Shown one piece after another: positions 20,979 through 31,621 of a stretch of DNA of 64,000 nucleotides (positions are counted from its first letter, which is position 1; each line of letters begins with the position of its first letter). The notes beneath the pieces were generated by a model. It was not told the DNA's origin and did no database searches. It was given only the letters and a program-made list of their open reading frames with translations. The position numbers and the translations under genes were made by a program. The DNA is from Effrenium voratum (lineage: Eukaryota; Sar; Dinophyceae; Suessiales; Symbiodiniaceae), in NCBI GenBank assembly GCA_963377175.1, contig CAUJNA010000196.1, positions 234,410 through 298,409 on the forward strand, written 5' to 3'.

Positions 20979-21032
20979 TGAGGCCCACTGCCGGGGTGCC
21001 TATCCCAGAAGGGAACTGGTACCCTGTGGTCG
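20979..21032 (-). repeat. 3' end of truncated 5' LTR
   Basis: About 45 bp matching the end of the LTR copy at 8682, apart from a 5-base insertion (ACCAG) and one substitution. Beyond it the sequence no longer resembles the other LTR, so the 5' LTR is truncated or replaced. Confidence 0.6.
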
Positions 21033-21046
21033 GGAACCAAACCAAT

Positions 21047-21160
21047 CGGGGAACGCCAATCGGGGAACGATGAATCCAATCGGGGAATGACTGTCGGAAA
21101 TCAATCGTAGAACGTCATGGCGCCAATCGGGGAATGGCCGGGGTCCAATCGGGGATTAAT
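21047..21160. repeat. Short tandem CCAATCGGGGA repeats
   Basis: Five to six copies of CCAATCGGGGA, separated by 5-20 bases, directly abut the truncated 5' LTR. Function unknown. They mark the junction between the element and flanking DNA. Confidence 0.75.
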
Positions 21161-22425
21161 CGTCGACAGGTTTGTTGGCTGTGTCGCTGTCATTCAGGTC
21201 TCGCCACGTGAGGCCCAACACGTAGCAGCTCCAACATTCTGTTTTTGCAGGCTGCGCTTCTCGTGTCAGCAGCTCACGTCGAACGTGGCTCACGAATTCT
21301 GAACATTTCCGCTGCTGCTGCGTGTCGCAAAAAACAACTGAGCGCGCTGGCTCTTGAACAGCCCACTGCCTGATTTCCAAGTACATCAAGGCTCTATGTT
21401 CAAGGGTGTTGGGCAGCTTTCATCGAGAACAGATTAGTCTCAGGCAAGGCCGAACCCAAACTCACACAGCGTGCTGAAACTACTAACATAATTGACTGCC
21501 AAACTAGGGGTTCCTCCTTTGCAACATCCATGCATGGGCTCATCTATTCGACACAGCGGAAAATGCAAGAACAACTGCAGGCTGAAATCCCCCCCAAGTT
21601 CTGCAATGCAGGTTTGTGCACCAAAGCTATGCTACATGATAGTTTGTTTTGGCATTACCTTCAGGATTCCGAACAGCAGTCAGGATTGCTCTGCGCCTGC
21701 CGCTGTGCACTGCGCACTGCTTGGCGAATTTTGGCTATCAACTAGCCGCACTGGTGGCGCAAAAGTCAGCTCAATCTTTAATGCTTTCCTGGCCAGACTC
21801 ACGCAAGCTGTGGAACTGTGAGCTCAATCAAAAGGCAAGCCCATTTCTACGGAGCGAGAAGCTTCAACGCTACATGGCGTTCAAAAGGGTATGCAACATG
21901 CCCCCGCAACCAGCAAAGTAAAACCCAAGTAAAACAGCTGCCATCACCGTCGACTGCAATGTGTAGAGTCTTCATTGCCGCTTGTGCATATCTACGAGTT
22001 CCCACATGCTGCTGACATGTCGGCTCTGCTTCGCCGGTTCCCGAGCCTGCACATCCGGTCCCACAGAACCTGGCGCGGTTAGCTTTGGGCCAACTTCAAA
22101 AATCTTTTCGCATGTTTAGGCAAGCTGTCGCAACCTCTTGAAATCCACACCAGCTAAGTCCCCCCAAAACGGTGTTCAACGCCAGACCGTCACTGCGAAA
22201 AGGAAGACTGGGGCGAGACGTGGGCGCGCCTGAATCTTCAAAGCTGAAAGGCCGAGCTCGCTGAAGACTGCGTCGGCAAGATTCCCGCCAATGCTCTTCG
22301 TGCGGCTCCACGCAGTTGATCGGCGACTCTGCACGCGCTGTGCCCCAGGTCTCAGATGCGCGACTGCCCAAGCAAAGATCAAAGTGATGTACAATGCAAC
22401 AAGAGCACGAAAGACAAATATCACC
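21161..22425. other. No recognisable gene
   Basis: Ordinary-composition sequence with only short unrelated open frames on both strands. It lies 3' of the last recognisable exon of the SAP/zinc-ribbon gene and may contain its 3' exons or untranslated region. Confidence 0.5.
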
Positions 22426-22661
22426 CATGGACCAGCCGAAGCACGGGACGTTGAAGGTCTCCGCCGGCGTGAGCACCAGGCCCTCGCGCGCGGTGGCGGG
22501 AGCCAAAACAGCCCCGAATCGCTGGATGTAGTCTGCCTGCACGCGGTCACGCACTGTAATGCTGCGCTCAGGTTATCCCTGGCCTCTTTGTAAACATCGT
22601 AGATCCGTCCCAGCACCAGCAACTCATTTGTCTCCGCGTAGGAAGTGGTAGGCTTCTTCAT
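22426..22661 (-). CDS. Candidate exon of SAP/zinc-ribbon gene or neighbour
   Basis: Two minus-strand frames join in the middle. The first encodes ELLVLGRIYDVYKEARDNLS; the second, offset by one base near 22555, encodes VQADYIQRFGAVLAPATARE followed by PAETFNVPCFGWSMG. The second ends at a GGTGATA donor-like site. Both pieces look like real protein. Either a short frameshift or an unresolved splice joins them. I do not recognise the family. Confidence 0.4.
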
Positions 22662-22848
22662 GGTTCAGTGGCTGGCCCCTCCTTCCCTACGGGCACCTAG
22701 GATGACAAACGTGTTAGAGCATTGCGGAGGCCAACTTGCACAGAGCACTATTGCAAAGCATGCTTCGCTCGCGGAGAAACGAGGGGCCAATCGTCTTCTA
22801 GTTTTCCAATGTTCGATGAATCACCCAGCAAGTCTCATTTACCCTCAC

Positions 22849-23010
22849 TGCAAAACGCTGCGCCAAACTTGTCTGCACAGGTCGGCTCGGCCAGCGTCCG
22901 TCCTGTTTCTGGACAGCATCCCACAGCGCTTTCTTGGCTGACGGCAAGGTTCTCGCCACTTTCTTTCGGAAAGCGCTGTCCTTGCTGTCGCTCTGGTCAT
23001 CTGCCCCCCG
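22849..23010 (-). CDS. Candidate internal exon, basic helical segment
   Basis: A 162-nt open segment bounded by a TTGTCAG acceptor and a GCA|GTGAGG donor, an exact multiple of three. It encodes SAFRKKVARTLPSAKKALWD, then AVQKQDGRWPSRPVQTSLAQRF, a basic helical sequence. It shares strand and neighbourhood with the SAP and zinc-ribbon exons at 23.2-23.8 kb and is probably the next exon of that gene. Confidence 0.55.
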
Positions 23011-23229
23011 CTGACAATGAACGCTGTGCTTGTTTGTGCTATGACCTCTAGCATGGTCAGTTTCACCTTGCACATGCATGCAGGATTCTCTTTGCTAGTC
23101 AGCGCTGTCCTGGGCAACCAATGTCCAGAACTCCTCGGCGCAGCTCACTTTCCGGAAAGCAGCGTCGCGCTCCTGCACGTCGAGCTTGAGCTGCCTGTCC
23201 ACCTGCGCAGCATGAGAGCGCCATGCTGG

Positions 23230-23386
23230 CAGAGCTTGCAAAGCTCTGCTGACTTTTCATCAGCAGGCGCAGCCAAGTGACATAGGCTGCGCACCGCGCA
23301 CAGCGCTGCCCGTCAGCAGCGCCGTGCCGGTAGCGCCTCCATGACACATCAGCTGACGTCTCGTGGCACACCAGGCACGTCTTTTC
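23230..23386 (-). CDS. Zinc-ribbon exon of SAP-domain gene
   Basis: Begins after a TCTCCGAG acceptor at 23387 and encodes EKTCLVCHETSADVSWRRYR with HGAADGQRCARCAAY. The pattern is Cys-x2-Cys, about 20 residues, Cys-x2-Cys: a zinc ribbon with the W-R-Y centre that I have seen in several dinoflagellate proteins. It joins in phase to the preceding SAP exon through a 168-nt GC-AG intron (23554-23387). The 3' limit is uncertain. Confidence 0.55.
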
Positions 23387-23554
23387 CTCGGAGAGAGGGG
23401 AAGTTGCAGAAGTGGAGACGCTTGCTCATGGAAACTCTCTCTTGCGCGTTGCCACAGGTGCGCCTGGCCAGCAGGATTGTTCGTGTTGTCCACACGCGGA
23501 GCCGACTGCGGCAAGTGAGGCGGGGACATGCTTCTGTGGCCAGCCGTATCCGGC

Positions 23555-23760
23555 CTCTTGACAGGCCATCCTTTCAATCAGCTCAGCTTTCTTGCCGTGA
23601 GCCTGGGTAACCCTGCTGTGTGAACCAGCGATGTGCAACGCAATGACACATGGCCTGCAAGCCCAGAGCCTTGCACTTCTCCCGCAGTACGGGCACCGTC
23701 AGCTTCTGAGCATTGAGTTTTGGCTTCAATGCACTCTCCCATGCAATTTCGCAAGCACGC
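23555..23760 (-). CDS. SAP-domain exons (two exons, GC-AG intron)
   Basis: Exon 23760-23655 and exon 23602-23555, split by a 52-nt intron with GC donor (23654) and CAG acceptor (23603). Spliced, the frame reads LNAQKLTVPVLREKCKALGL then QAHGKKAELIERMACQE, a clear SAP helix-turn-helix (L--LTV--LR--CKALGL--GKKAELIER). SAP domains bind AT-rich or scaffold DNA and occur in chromatin and DNA-repair proteins. The domain is recognisable only after splicing, which supports the intron. An in-phase GC-AG splice then leads to the zinc ribbon. The protein as a whole is unidentified; a nuclear nucleic-acid-binding role is an inference from its domains. Confidence 0.65.
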
Positions 23761-23877
23761 CTGCAGAGCTGACCTCTCCATTGGCATAGATCCCTTGGCC
23801 AGAGAGAATTTACGATGTAATAGCAACAAGGACTGCAATGAGAAAAGCTGCATTCCTATCAGAAAGAGAAGCTAAGA

Positions 23878-24125
<248 letters not shown>

Positions 24126-24439
24126 ACAGGAAGTGGCGAAAGAGAAGGGGCTGATGTGATCTAAGGCGGAACAAGCCACAGAAAGAAGCTTTCAAGTGCC
24201 GCAGCGTCAGGAACATCAACGTGGGGACAAGCAATTTGTTGCTGATCAGCCTGCTTCCTGTCGTCAGCCGGCTCTTTGTCTTCCTGCGGCGTCGCAACAA
24301 GCAGCATTTAGGCGATTGTCTTGGCATCTGGCTTGTGAAAATGGTTGACAGATGATGCACGGAGCACGGAAAGGAAAGTTAACCGATTTTTCTAGGAACA
24401 CTTGCAAACAAGGATGGTGCAAGGACGATGACGAAGACG

Positions 24440-25450
24440 GAGGAGAATTGACGTAGCATGCGGAGTGACGGAGGATCGACGGGGAAATGACGCAGAGTTG
24501 ACGGAGGATTGACGGAGGATTGACGGAGATTTGACGGAGAATTGCCGGAGGATTGACGGAGGATCGACGGAGAATTGACGCAGAGTTGACGGAGAATTGA
24601 CGGAGCGTTGACGGAGAATCGACGGAGCATTGACGGAGGATTGACGGAAAACTGGCGGAGAATTGACGGAGAGTTGACGGAGAAGTGACACTATAGGAAA
24701 CATGATGGACCACTGTCCGGGGATATTGAAAAATTCGGAGAATTTTCGGGATTTCCCGGACGACGGAGCACTCACAGTCAGCCGGCGGAGAAATGACGGA
24801 GAATTGACGCAGAAGCGACGGAGAATTGACGGAGGATTGACGGATGGACGGAGGATTGACGGAGGATCGACGGCAAAGCGACGGAGGTTTGACGGAGAAT
24901 TGCCGGAGAATTGAAGGAGGATCGACGCAGAATTGACGCCCGGGAATATTGAAAAATTCGGAGAATTTTCGGGATTTCCCGGACTGCGGAGCACTCGCGG
25001 TCAGCCAGCGGAGGAATGACGGAGAATTGACGCCGAAGCGACGGAGAACTGACGCAGGATTGACGGATTGACGGAGGATTGACGGAGGATTGACGGCAAA
25101 GTGACGGAGATCTGACGGAGAATTGCCGGAGAATTGACGGAGGATCGACGGAGAACTGACGCAGAGCTGACGGAGAATTGACGGAGCGTTGACGGAGAAT
25201 CGACGGAGCATTGACGGAGGATTGACGGAAAACTGACGGAGAATTGACGGAGAGTTGACGGAGAAGCGACACGGATGATTGAAGGGGAAGAGATAGGAAA
25301 AATGATGGACCACTGTCCGGGGATATTGAAAAATTCGGAGAATTTTCGGGATTTCCCGGACAACGGAGGGTAGACGGAGAACTGGCGGAGAATTGATGGA
25401 GGAAAGACGGAGAATCAAGACAGATTGACGGAAAATTGATGGAGGATCGA
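24440..25450. repeat. 11-bp minisatellite (TTGACGGAGAA family)
   Basis: About 1 kb of tandem 11-bp units (TTGACGGAGAA, with GGATTG, GTTGA and GCGAC variants). Three copies of a 45-bp insert beginning GGATATTGAAAAATTCGGAG lie at 24718, 24945 and 25319 and give a coarse higher-order pattern. Because 11 is not a multiple of 3, all three minus frames are open and encode the same 11-residue period (SVNSPSILRQF type). These frames are not genes. Confidence 0.9.
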
Positions 25451-26030
25451 CAGGGCCCGTTGCTCGTGGGAAACTTCTGCGTCAGCAAGCGGTGCTGGCA
25501 GGCCAGGCCTCACGCTTCCTTTTCTGCGCTCGCGCCTGCACCATCACGAGTCATCATGTCACAGACTACCTCAACATCACCACTCAGGGGATCGCCTTTG
25601 GCTTGGACTTAGCTTTTGCTGCAGGAGAGCCGGCACGCCGCGACAGACTGCTCAAGCCCTCAGCCCCGAAGGCCTGGTTGCCAGCTACTCTATTGGACGC
25701 ACTCTCTCCTTCCTTCGCCTTTGGCCTCTAAGCTGCGTGATGGGCGTGTCAGCATATGGTAGCCTCTTGCTCTGCATCATCTTCAGCGCCCCCCTCATCC
25801 TTTTCCTCGGCAGCTGGGCTGCGCGCGCAAGCACCTCTGAAAACGTCATCGGCGCTGTAAGCACTGGGCAGCATCTGACCTTTCTCCGACCCCAGCATCA
25901 TCCTCAGCGTCCGGGACACTGGCCGTGCGTGACTGGCAGCGCAAGGTCCTGACAGCCTCTGACATGGCAGGCTGCGTCAATTCCTGCGCAGCAGTCCAGG
26001 AACAAGACTTCTTGCGCTGGGGGGGCAGAA
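25451..26030. other. No recognisable gene
   Basis: Unique sequence between the minisatellite and a GGCT repeat; probably intron of the SAP/zinc-ribbon gene. Small open frames on both strands lack recognisable motifs. Confidence 0.45.
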
Positions 26031-26040
26031 CAGGGCATCA

Positions 26041-26135
26041 TGTGGCAACCTAGCTGGCTTGGCTGGCTGGCTGGGCATGGCTGGGTGCTGGCTGGCTGGC
26101 TGATTCTGCCGGTCTGGCTTGGTTGGTTGGCTGGT
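26041..26135. repeat. GGCT/GGTT short tandem repeat
   Basis: Degenerate GGCTGGCT and GGTTGGCT units over about 95 bp. No other feature. Confidence 0.8.
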
Positions 26136-26555
26136 TGGGCATCGATGATCAGAAGAAGCACCGCAGTGAATGGGGCTCCATATGTTTTCTTTTGGGGAGA
26201 CCCCGTTTGACGTTTCCCTTGAAGGCAAACTAGATAAAAGTGGTAGCTTTGATGGCCCGTCAGGACAGAAAAGAGCGCAGCCAAGACAAAAGCGGGGATA
26301 GAAAGATTTCTCAGCTGCGAGGACACAAAATTGCAGACGCAATGAAGCGCATCCTGTGGCTGTGGCGATCATGCCGACTCTGTATGTTGCAAAGCCGTAA
26401 GCTTCTCACAGCGGGCCGCATACACGAGAAAGAAAACTGTCTGGCGCACCTAGCTTCTTTCCAAGCTCCGCGGAGCTGCTGCCCTAGCAGCGCAGAGTTA
26501 GGACGACGGAGGCATTCCCGAGCTGCAATGAAATGAACCAAACAAGTGTACAAAT

Positions 26556-26850
26556 CCTTCACTGCCTCGTCAGAAGCCACGAAATAACACCGTTGGCGAG
26601 AAACGCCCGTTGCCCCCTCAGCGCACATTTTCTGCAAATCAGCTACCGAGAATTCCTGAAAAGCACGAAAAGCTCGCAAGCGTGCCATCGTGGCGCCAGA
26701 ATCTAAGCATGTTAGAAGCTGATCATATGGCGTATTGTATCGCACCGCCTGAGCTGCGGCAACCTCAGCGTGTTCTGGCCCTTGAGTTCTTTGGCGCTGG
26801 GAGTCGGTATCGGCGCCAGCCCTTGACGCGGCAGGCCTCTTTTTTGCCAT
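26556..26850 (-). CDS. Candidate first exon of SAP/zinc-ribbon gene
   Basis: Starts at ATG 26850. MAKKRPAASRAGADTD is a basic N-terminus typical of dinoflagellate nuclear proteins. YDQLLTCLDSGATMARLRAF and FQEFSVADLQKMCAEGATGV follow, the latter resembling half of a SAP-like helix pair. The frame reaches GACGAGGCA|GTGAAGG, a plausible GT donor near 26556. The open frame extends upstream of the ATG only through unremarkable sequence, so the ATG is preferred. Linkage to the SAP exons 3 kb downstream rests on strand and position only. Confidence 0.5.
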
Positions 26851-26859
26851 AGCGCCAGC

Positions 26860-27260
26860 CAGCAGCCAGAAGCAACACACGACCCTCACTCGAACCAAGC
26901 ACTTCCACAGGCACGCGTCTGGCAAAACACCGACCACAAAGACTTGGCTGTTCACAGTCGGGAATAAGGGAGTAAGACCCAACAAACATCTACAGTTGGG
27001 AAGCCAATTGGGAATAGTTGGCGGTTTCATTCCCTTATTCCGTACTGAGGACAGCCAAGACAATCTGGGCGCATTGAATATGTCTCCGCCAAAAGCAAAT
27101 ACTGCAGAAGCGTTTTTGAAAGAACTTTTTATGGGACACCCCTTTTCTAGAGTCGTGTTCCGTTTTTTGGGCTCCCTCCAACAAGTTCCCCCGCCCAATA
27201 AAGTGAAAGGTAGTTCGAAGCAGTGAGATTTGCTCTTTTCACTGGCTTTTTGGTTGTTTC
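26860..27260. other. No recognisable gene
   Basis: Intergenic-looking sequence upstream of the candidate first exon. It could hold the untranslated leader and trans-splice acceptor of the SAP/zinc-ribbon gene. Dinoflagellate promoters are not recognisable by eye. Confidence 0.4.
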
Positions 27261-27262
27261 AG

Positions 27263-27378
27263 AGCCTTTTTATCAATGTACCATGTGTCGAATGACTGCA
27301 CAAATGACTTGAAGGGCCTTGGGCCAAACATGTCAGCGGAGTGTGTGAATAGGTCAATGTGTAACCAAAAGCAACACA
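27263..27378 (-). repeat. LTR fragment, copia-related
   Basis: 116 bp identical to 8854-8969 except for three substitutions (113/116). Only this internal piece of the LTR is present and neither LTR border matches, so it is a fragment of an older or partial insertion rather than a complete solo LTR. Confidence 0.85.
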
Positions 27379-27379
27379 G

Positions 27380-28440
27380 GGGGGGGCCCTTGACAACCAT
27401 TACATTTCGGCGAGCAAAACGGTATCTGACCAGTACCTTGGTTGCTGTTTTACAGGACCCCGCTGCAAGAAGTGGTTCAAGTTGTGGGTGAAAAATTCGG
27501 GAAACCAACTTGGTCTTGGCTCAACCAAAAAGTTAAGGATCCAGCCGAATAGCAATCAAGTCTAGGGGTAGGGTCCATCTGCTTGGTGGCTTGGGCGGGT
27601 GGGAAGTTGGGAGGGTTTCCCATTTGCCTCTTTGCCTCAACAAAGGCAATCGAGGCTAGGGAGTCACCCAAAGGACCCCCCGAACCAAAACTGCTGGCTT
27701 TCCCTTCTTGGTCCTCCTGTGCCTTGGGCGGAAACAGGCGGCAGGGAAGGCAATCCCAAAACAGGTGGCGTCCATTTGGCTTAACATGGCGGGCCCTCAC
27801 ATCCTGCGGTTCGAGTGTGGGAGTGTGCCACGTTGAAGTTCGTAGCCGAGATTGGTCTCTGGCCATGCCAATGCCCCCCTCAAAATTTAGATTTGGCTTC
27901 CGATTAGAGTAAACCCAAACAGGGGCACATACACATCTTTGGGAGAGACTTGATAATCAACATACCGCCACCCCAGCATGAGATAACTGCCGTGCAGAAG
28001 CCAAGTTAAGCAATTCACACACATCGCAATTCACCAAACCCACGCCATTTCCTTGCTTGCCGACTTCCAGTTGCCCACGTGCACCAGAGAGGCGCCCAGC
28101 TACGCAACCAACCAGGGGCCATGCCCATGAGCCTTCCCAAAAGGAGCTTGCAATGTGCTTGCAAACCTTGCAGTTTGCACAAAGCTTCTGTCCGATTGGC
28201 TATGAATACGGATTGGCAACCCTTTGGACGGCTTTTTTGGAGGTTGAGGTCCACCAACCATTCAAGATGCGGGCCCAAACCTCACAGACCGCCACCTTTC
28301 CTTTCCAAAAGTGAACCAACCCAAAAAAATCCACCCTCAAAAAAGGGGGCCGACGGGGGCAATTGCGTGGCAACCAAAAAGGGAAAACCCCCCGCTTCGT
28401 TAAACTAAAAACAAAACAAAAAGATTGGGGCGGGTCGCGG
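27380..28440. other. No recognisable gene
   Basis: Unique sequence rich in short runs of G and A. Open frames on both strands lack conserved motifs. Probably intergenic or intronic. Confidence 0.45.
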
Positions 28441-28457
28441 CCGGCCCCTCCCCCAAC

Positions 28458-28918
28458 CAGACCTTCAGCTCCACGCCTTCACCTCCAGCTCCCGCTGCAA
28501 GGCCTCCAGGCCCTCCAGGCTCGGACCTGAAACGAAAACTTGGTCCCATGTCTCGGACCATTCCTTCGCGGCTTCGCGATGAAAACGGGGGGGGGGGGAG
28601 AAAAACAAAAAACAACAAAAAACGGCCGCCAGAAAAGTGGAAACAAACCCAAGCGGGGTTCTTGGCAGTCAGCAACACAATGCCACGTGGCACGTGTGTC
28701 CTACCATTTTCTGAGACCCTGGGCCTCGCCATTCCACACACGCCATCTGCGGCTTCAGCTCTCGGCAACGCCGGCAACAGCCCGGCCTTCCGGCGGATCG
28801 ATCTCTGGCGCCGGCGCCGGCCGGGGCGGCGCCGCCGCTTTGGGCGCCGGGCTGGGCGCCGGGCTGGGCGCGGGCTCGGTATCAGCAGGGTCTGCGAAGG
28901 GGTCCCAGTCCGCCATGG
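28458..28918 (-). CDS. Candidate two-exon gene starting MADWDPFADP
   Basis: ATG at 28918 opens a Pro/Ala-rich N-terminus (MADWDPFADPADTEPAPSP) that stays in frame to a stop near 28733 unless spliced earlier. Downstream, after a polypyrimidine tract (28577-28600), another frame reads AAKEWSETWDQVF and, after a TTTCAG at about 28532, SLEGLEALQRELEVKAWS then TGA (about 28458), which is coiled-coil-like. The DPFA start and the late coiled coil recall clathrin light chains, but the similarity is weak and the splice pattern is unresolved. Confidence 0.35.
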
Positions 28919-28919
28919 C

Positions 28920-29960
28920 GGGTCAAGATGTGTCTTCCTTCTCTTCGGACTTCTGTGTGCTCTTCGGATGCAATTGGCAGATTAAGCGAGTCACACAATC
29001 CAATCTGGTATTAAAGTAGTCAGGACCCAGAACCATGTTAAGAACTAAGAAGGCGGCTGCACCCAAGTATGGCTGGGCTTGGCCCTCACTACCCTCCAAA
29101 CAAGGGTTCTGATTGTGGCCAAAGTGATTTTCCAGGCTTTGACAGCTTCGCGTCTCGTCAATCTACACTGACCACAAACAAACCTTGGCGACTTCAAAAC
29201 AATAGCAGCTCAATGGCGAAGACCACCCCCAATTGCGACTCACCCGCGAAGAAATGTCAACCAAGCACATCCCGGGGTCATTATTTTGACGGTTTCTGGG
29301 GGTTATCAAAGTCAGAAAATGGGGTTGTTTCCCTTTAACCCACCACTTAGGGGGTGACCTAGATCATGGTAAACTAGTGAGGCCAAACATCGCAGGAGCC
29401 GAGCGATGTCGCTCGGAAAGCACGCGTTCATGTTGTCCAACTGCCGAAGCTTCGGCTGCTGGCCTCTTAGTGTGGTGCTTTACCTTTGCCCAGTGGCAAT
29501 CAAAAAGCCAAGCGGCTGCAGAGCTAGCAGTCAAAACCAGGCAACAGCTTGGACAGGTTTCGATGTGTTTGTGGATCGTGCCTGAGGCAGTCAGGGTAAG
29601 CTGCTAAAGTCCAAGACCACCCCCTTCAATCGCTGGTAGGAGCTTTGTTATTTGGCCATGGGTCAAAATCCAAATCGTACCCCCAGTTAACATCCCAATC
29701 CAACCACTAAAATAGACTACAATGAGTGGTGCGCCTACCCCAAAATGAGATCATCGCCTGGACCTGGCTTGGCCTACTCCTTGTCGCATTTGGCCTGCTG
29801 TCAGAAGCCTAGTTTATCGGCATGTTCTGGAGGGGGGATATTTTCCAAGCCTGTCTTGGACAATGCTCCATGTCACTACAACATGGCAAAGGCGCCGCCC
29901 CTCCGGCGGGAAAGTTGCAACCGGCAAGCTTTGGTGGCGCAGCCGCTGACATGATGAACA
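28920..29960. other. No recognisable gene
   Basis: Unique DNA with no conserved coding signal. At 29706-29721 the plus strand carries CTAAAATAGACTACA, a partial, inverted copy of the repeat found at 41402 and 45419. Confidence 0.45.
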
Positions 29961-29968
29961 ATGATGCC

Positions 29969-30104
29969 TCAAAAAAAAAAAAAAAACACACACAAACGAA
30001 CAAACAAACAAACAAACAAACAAACCAGCCAGCAAGCAACAAAAACAAAACAAAACAAAAAAGCACGCAAGCAAGCAAACAAAACAACATCAAATCAAAC
30101 AAAC

Positions 30105-30138
<34 letters not shown>

Positions 30139-30350
30139 CGCACGCAAGCAAGCAAGCAAGCAAACAAACCAGGCCAATCCAGACCCAACCAAACCAAACC
30201 AAACACACAAACGAACGAAAAAGCACACAACACGTAGACACAAACACACGTACACACACGAAAACATCACATACACAAGTACACACACACATACACATAC
30301 ACATACACATACACCCGTGCACAAGTACACACACATACACACATCACACA
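29969..30350. repeat. A/C-rich short tandem repeats
   Basis: Runs of CAAA, AAAC, AAGC and CACA repeats in sequence. Open frames such as KQTNKQTN or VCVCVCVC reflect the repeats. Confidence 0.9.
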
Positions 30351-31621
30351 CTCGCGCACATTCTCACGGCCATGGAGCCTCCCGAAGCGTCTGCCTTGGA
30401 CTGGCCAGGTGGGCTCGCCTTTTCACCACAGCAATTCGCTGCGTGCGCACCAGGAGTCTGCTTCGCTGTCCTGGCGATGCGAAATCGGAAATCGGATCTC
30501 TCAACTTTTCTGCTGGTAAGTGTACTTTTCTCTTGGAAAGGGGCTTTGTGCACTTCCATGTTCGTTGGTGGGAGTGTACAATGTGCAGAGACACCTGTAG
30601 AAAGACAACTTTTTCCTCTTGGAAAGGAAAAAGAAGTGCACGTCCATGCTTTGCGCCGTGGCCAAATCTTTGTATGAGAATGGGTTGGTCTTGCGGATGC
30701 GTGCAACCAACAAGCTGGACCATGACGAACACCATATGTCATCTTGCCACCATCCTGATTCTTCCGTTGGTAAGGCAGCTGCGATGGCATACCGGTCAAA
30801 GCCCAACCAGCGAAGATTTACCTGCTGCCTCAAACTCCAAAGGCCCATGATCAGTCGGCTGGCTTTCATCCACAAGCCATCGGCCTGGCTAGGAAGAGCC
30901 ATAGAAGGCCTTTGCCGGCCTCAACCCCAAAGCAAAACCAGCGGCCGGCAAGGGGCACGCCCGAGGTCGGGCTTTCTGTTGAGATCCCGAGGGCCCCAAA
31001 ACCAAGCGGGCGCAAACCCAAATGACTGCCGTTGAATGCCGCCCTTGCCATAGCTGGAGTTCCAACGTCTCTCACGGCCTTTTTTTGCCTGTCGCACCAC
31101 GTCGGACGTGCACTGCACGACTGAAAAGCTCGCGGAAGGCCGGGAGCTTCGGGAGAAGGCCCAGGGGAACGAACTGAAATCTGGTCGGGAGACTCTGAGG
31201 GACTGTGACAAGTTTTCAGGCTACGTTCCCCTGGGCGAGCCTGAAGAGAGCCAAGTTGAGAGCTCGAGAGCCCCGCTCCCTTCGAATCCGAATTAAGCCT
31301 TCACATTTCCCTGTGCCCTCAGGGAAATGCAGCCCTGCGCGAGCCCCCAAGCGATTTGCGATTGACCACTGCCCCTATGCCGTAAGAAGAGCACAAAGGC
31401 CCCTCCAGAGCCAAAGCAGATGACCAACCGGACAATTCCTTATTCACAAGATCATCTACTGACACCCACGGGTACCCCATAGGCCAAAGCACCAGCATCT
31501 CACTTGCCGCGCCCCTTTGGGAAAGAGCGCCTCCAGCGCCTCCCGCGCTTTTCGCGCGCGCGACCCTCGCGCTCGCGCGCGCCAGCGCCGCGAGGCGTCG
31601 CACTGGCCACCCCTTGGCCAG
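30351..31621. other. No recognisable gene
   Basis: Region 3' of the downstream CKS gene. It contains an unremarkable mix of short frames and presumably includes that gene's 3' untranslated region. No repeats or RNA genes seen. Confidence 0.45.

Noticed and set aside
24264..25488. Three minus-strand frames of 200-384 codons with an 11-residue repeat
   Set aside because: By-product of an 11-bp minisatellite that opens every frame; see the minisatellite entry.
27477..28408. Several open frames of about 100 codons between 27.5 and 28.4 kb
   Set aside because: Present equally on both strands, with no conserved motif or coherent splice sites.
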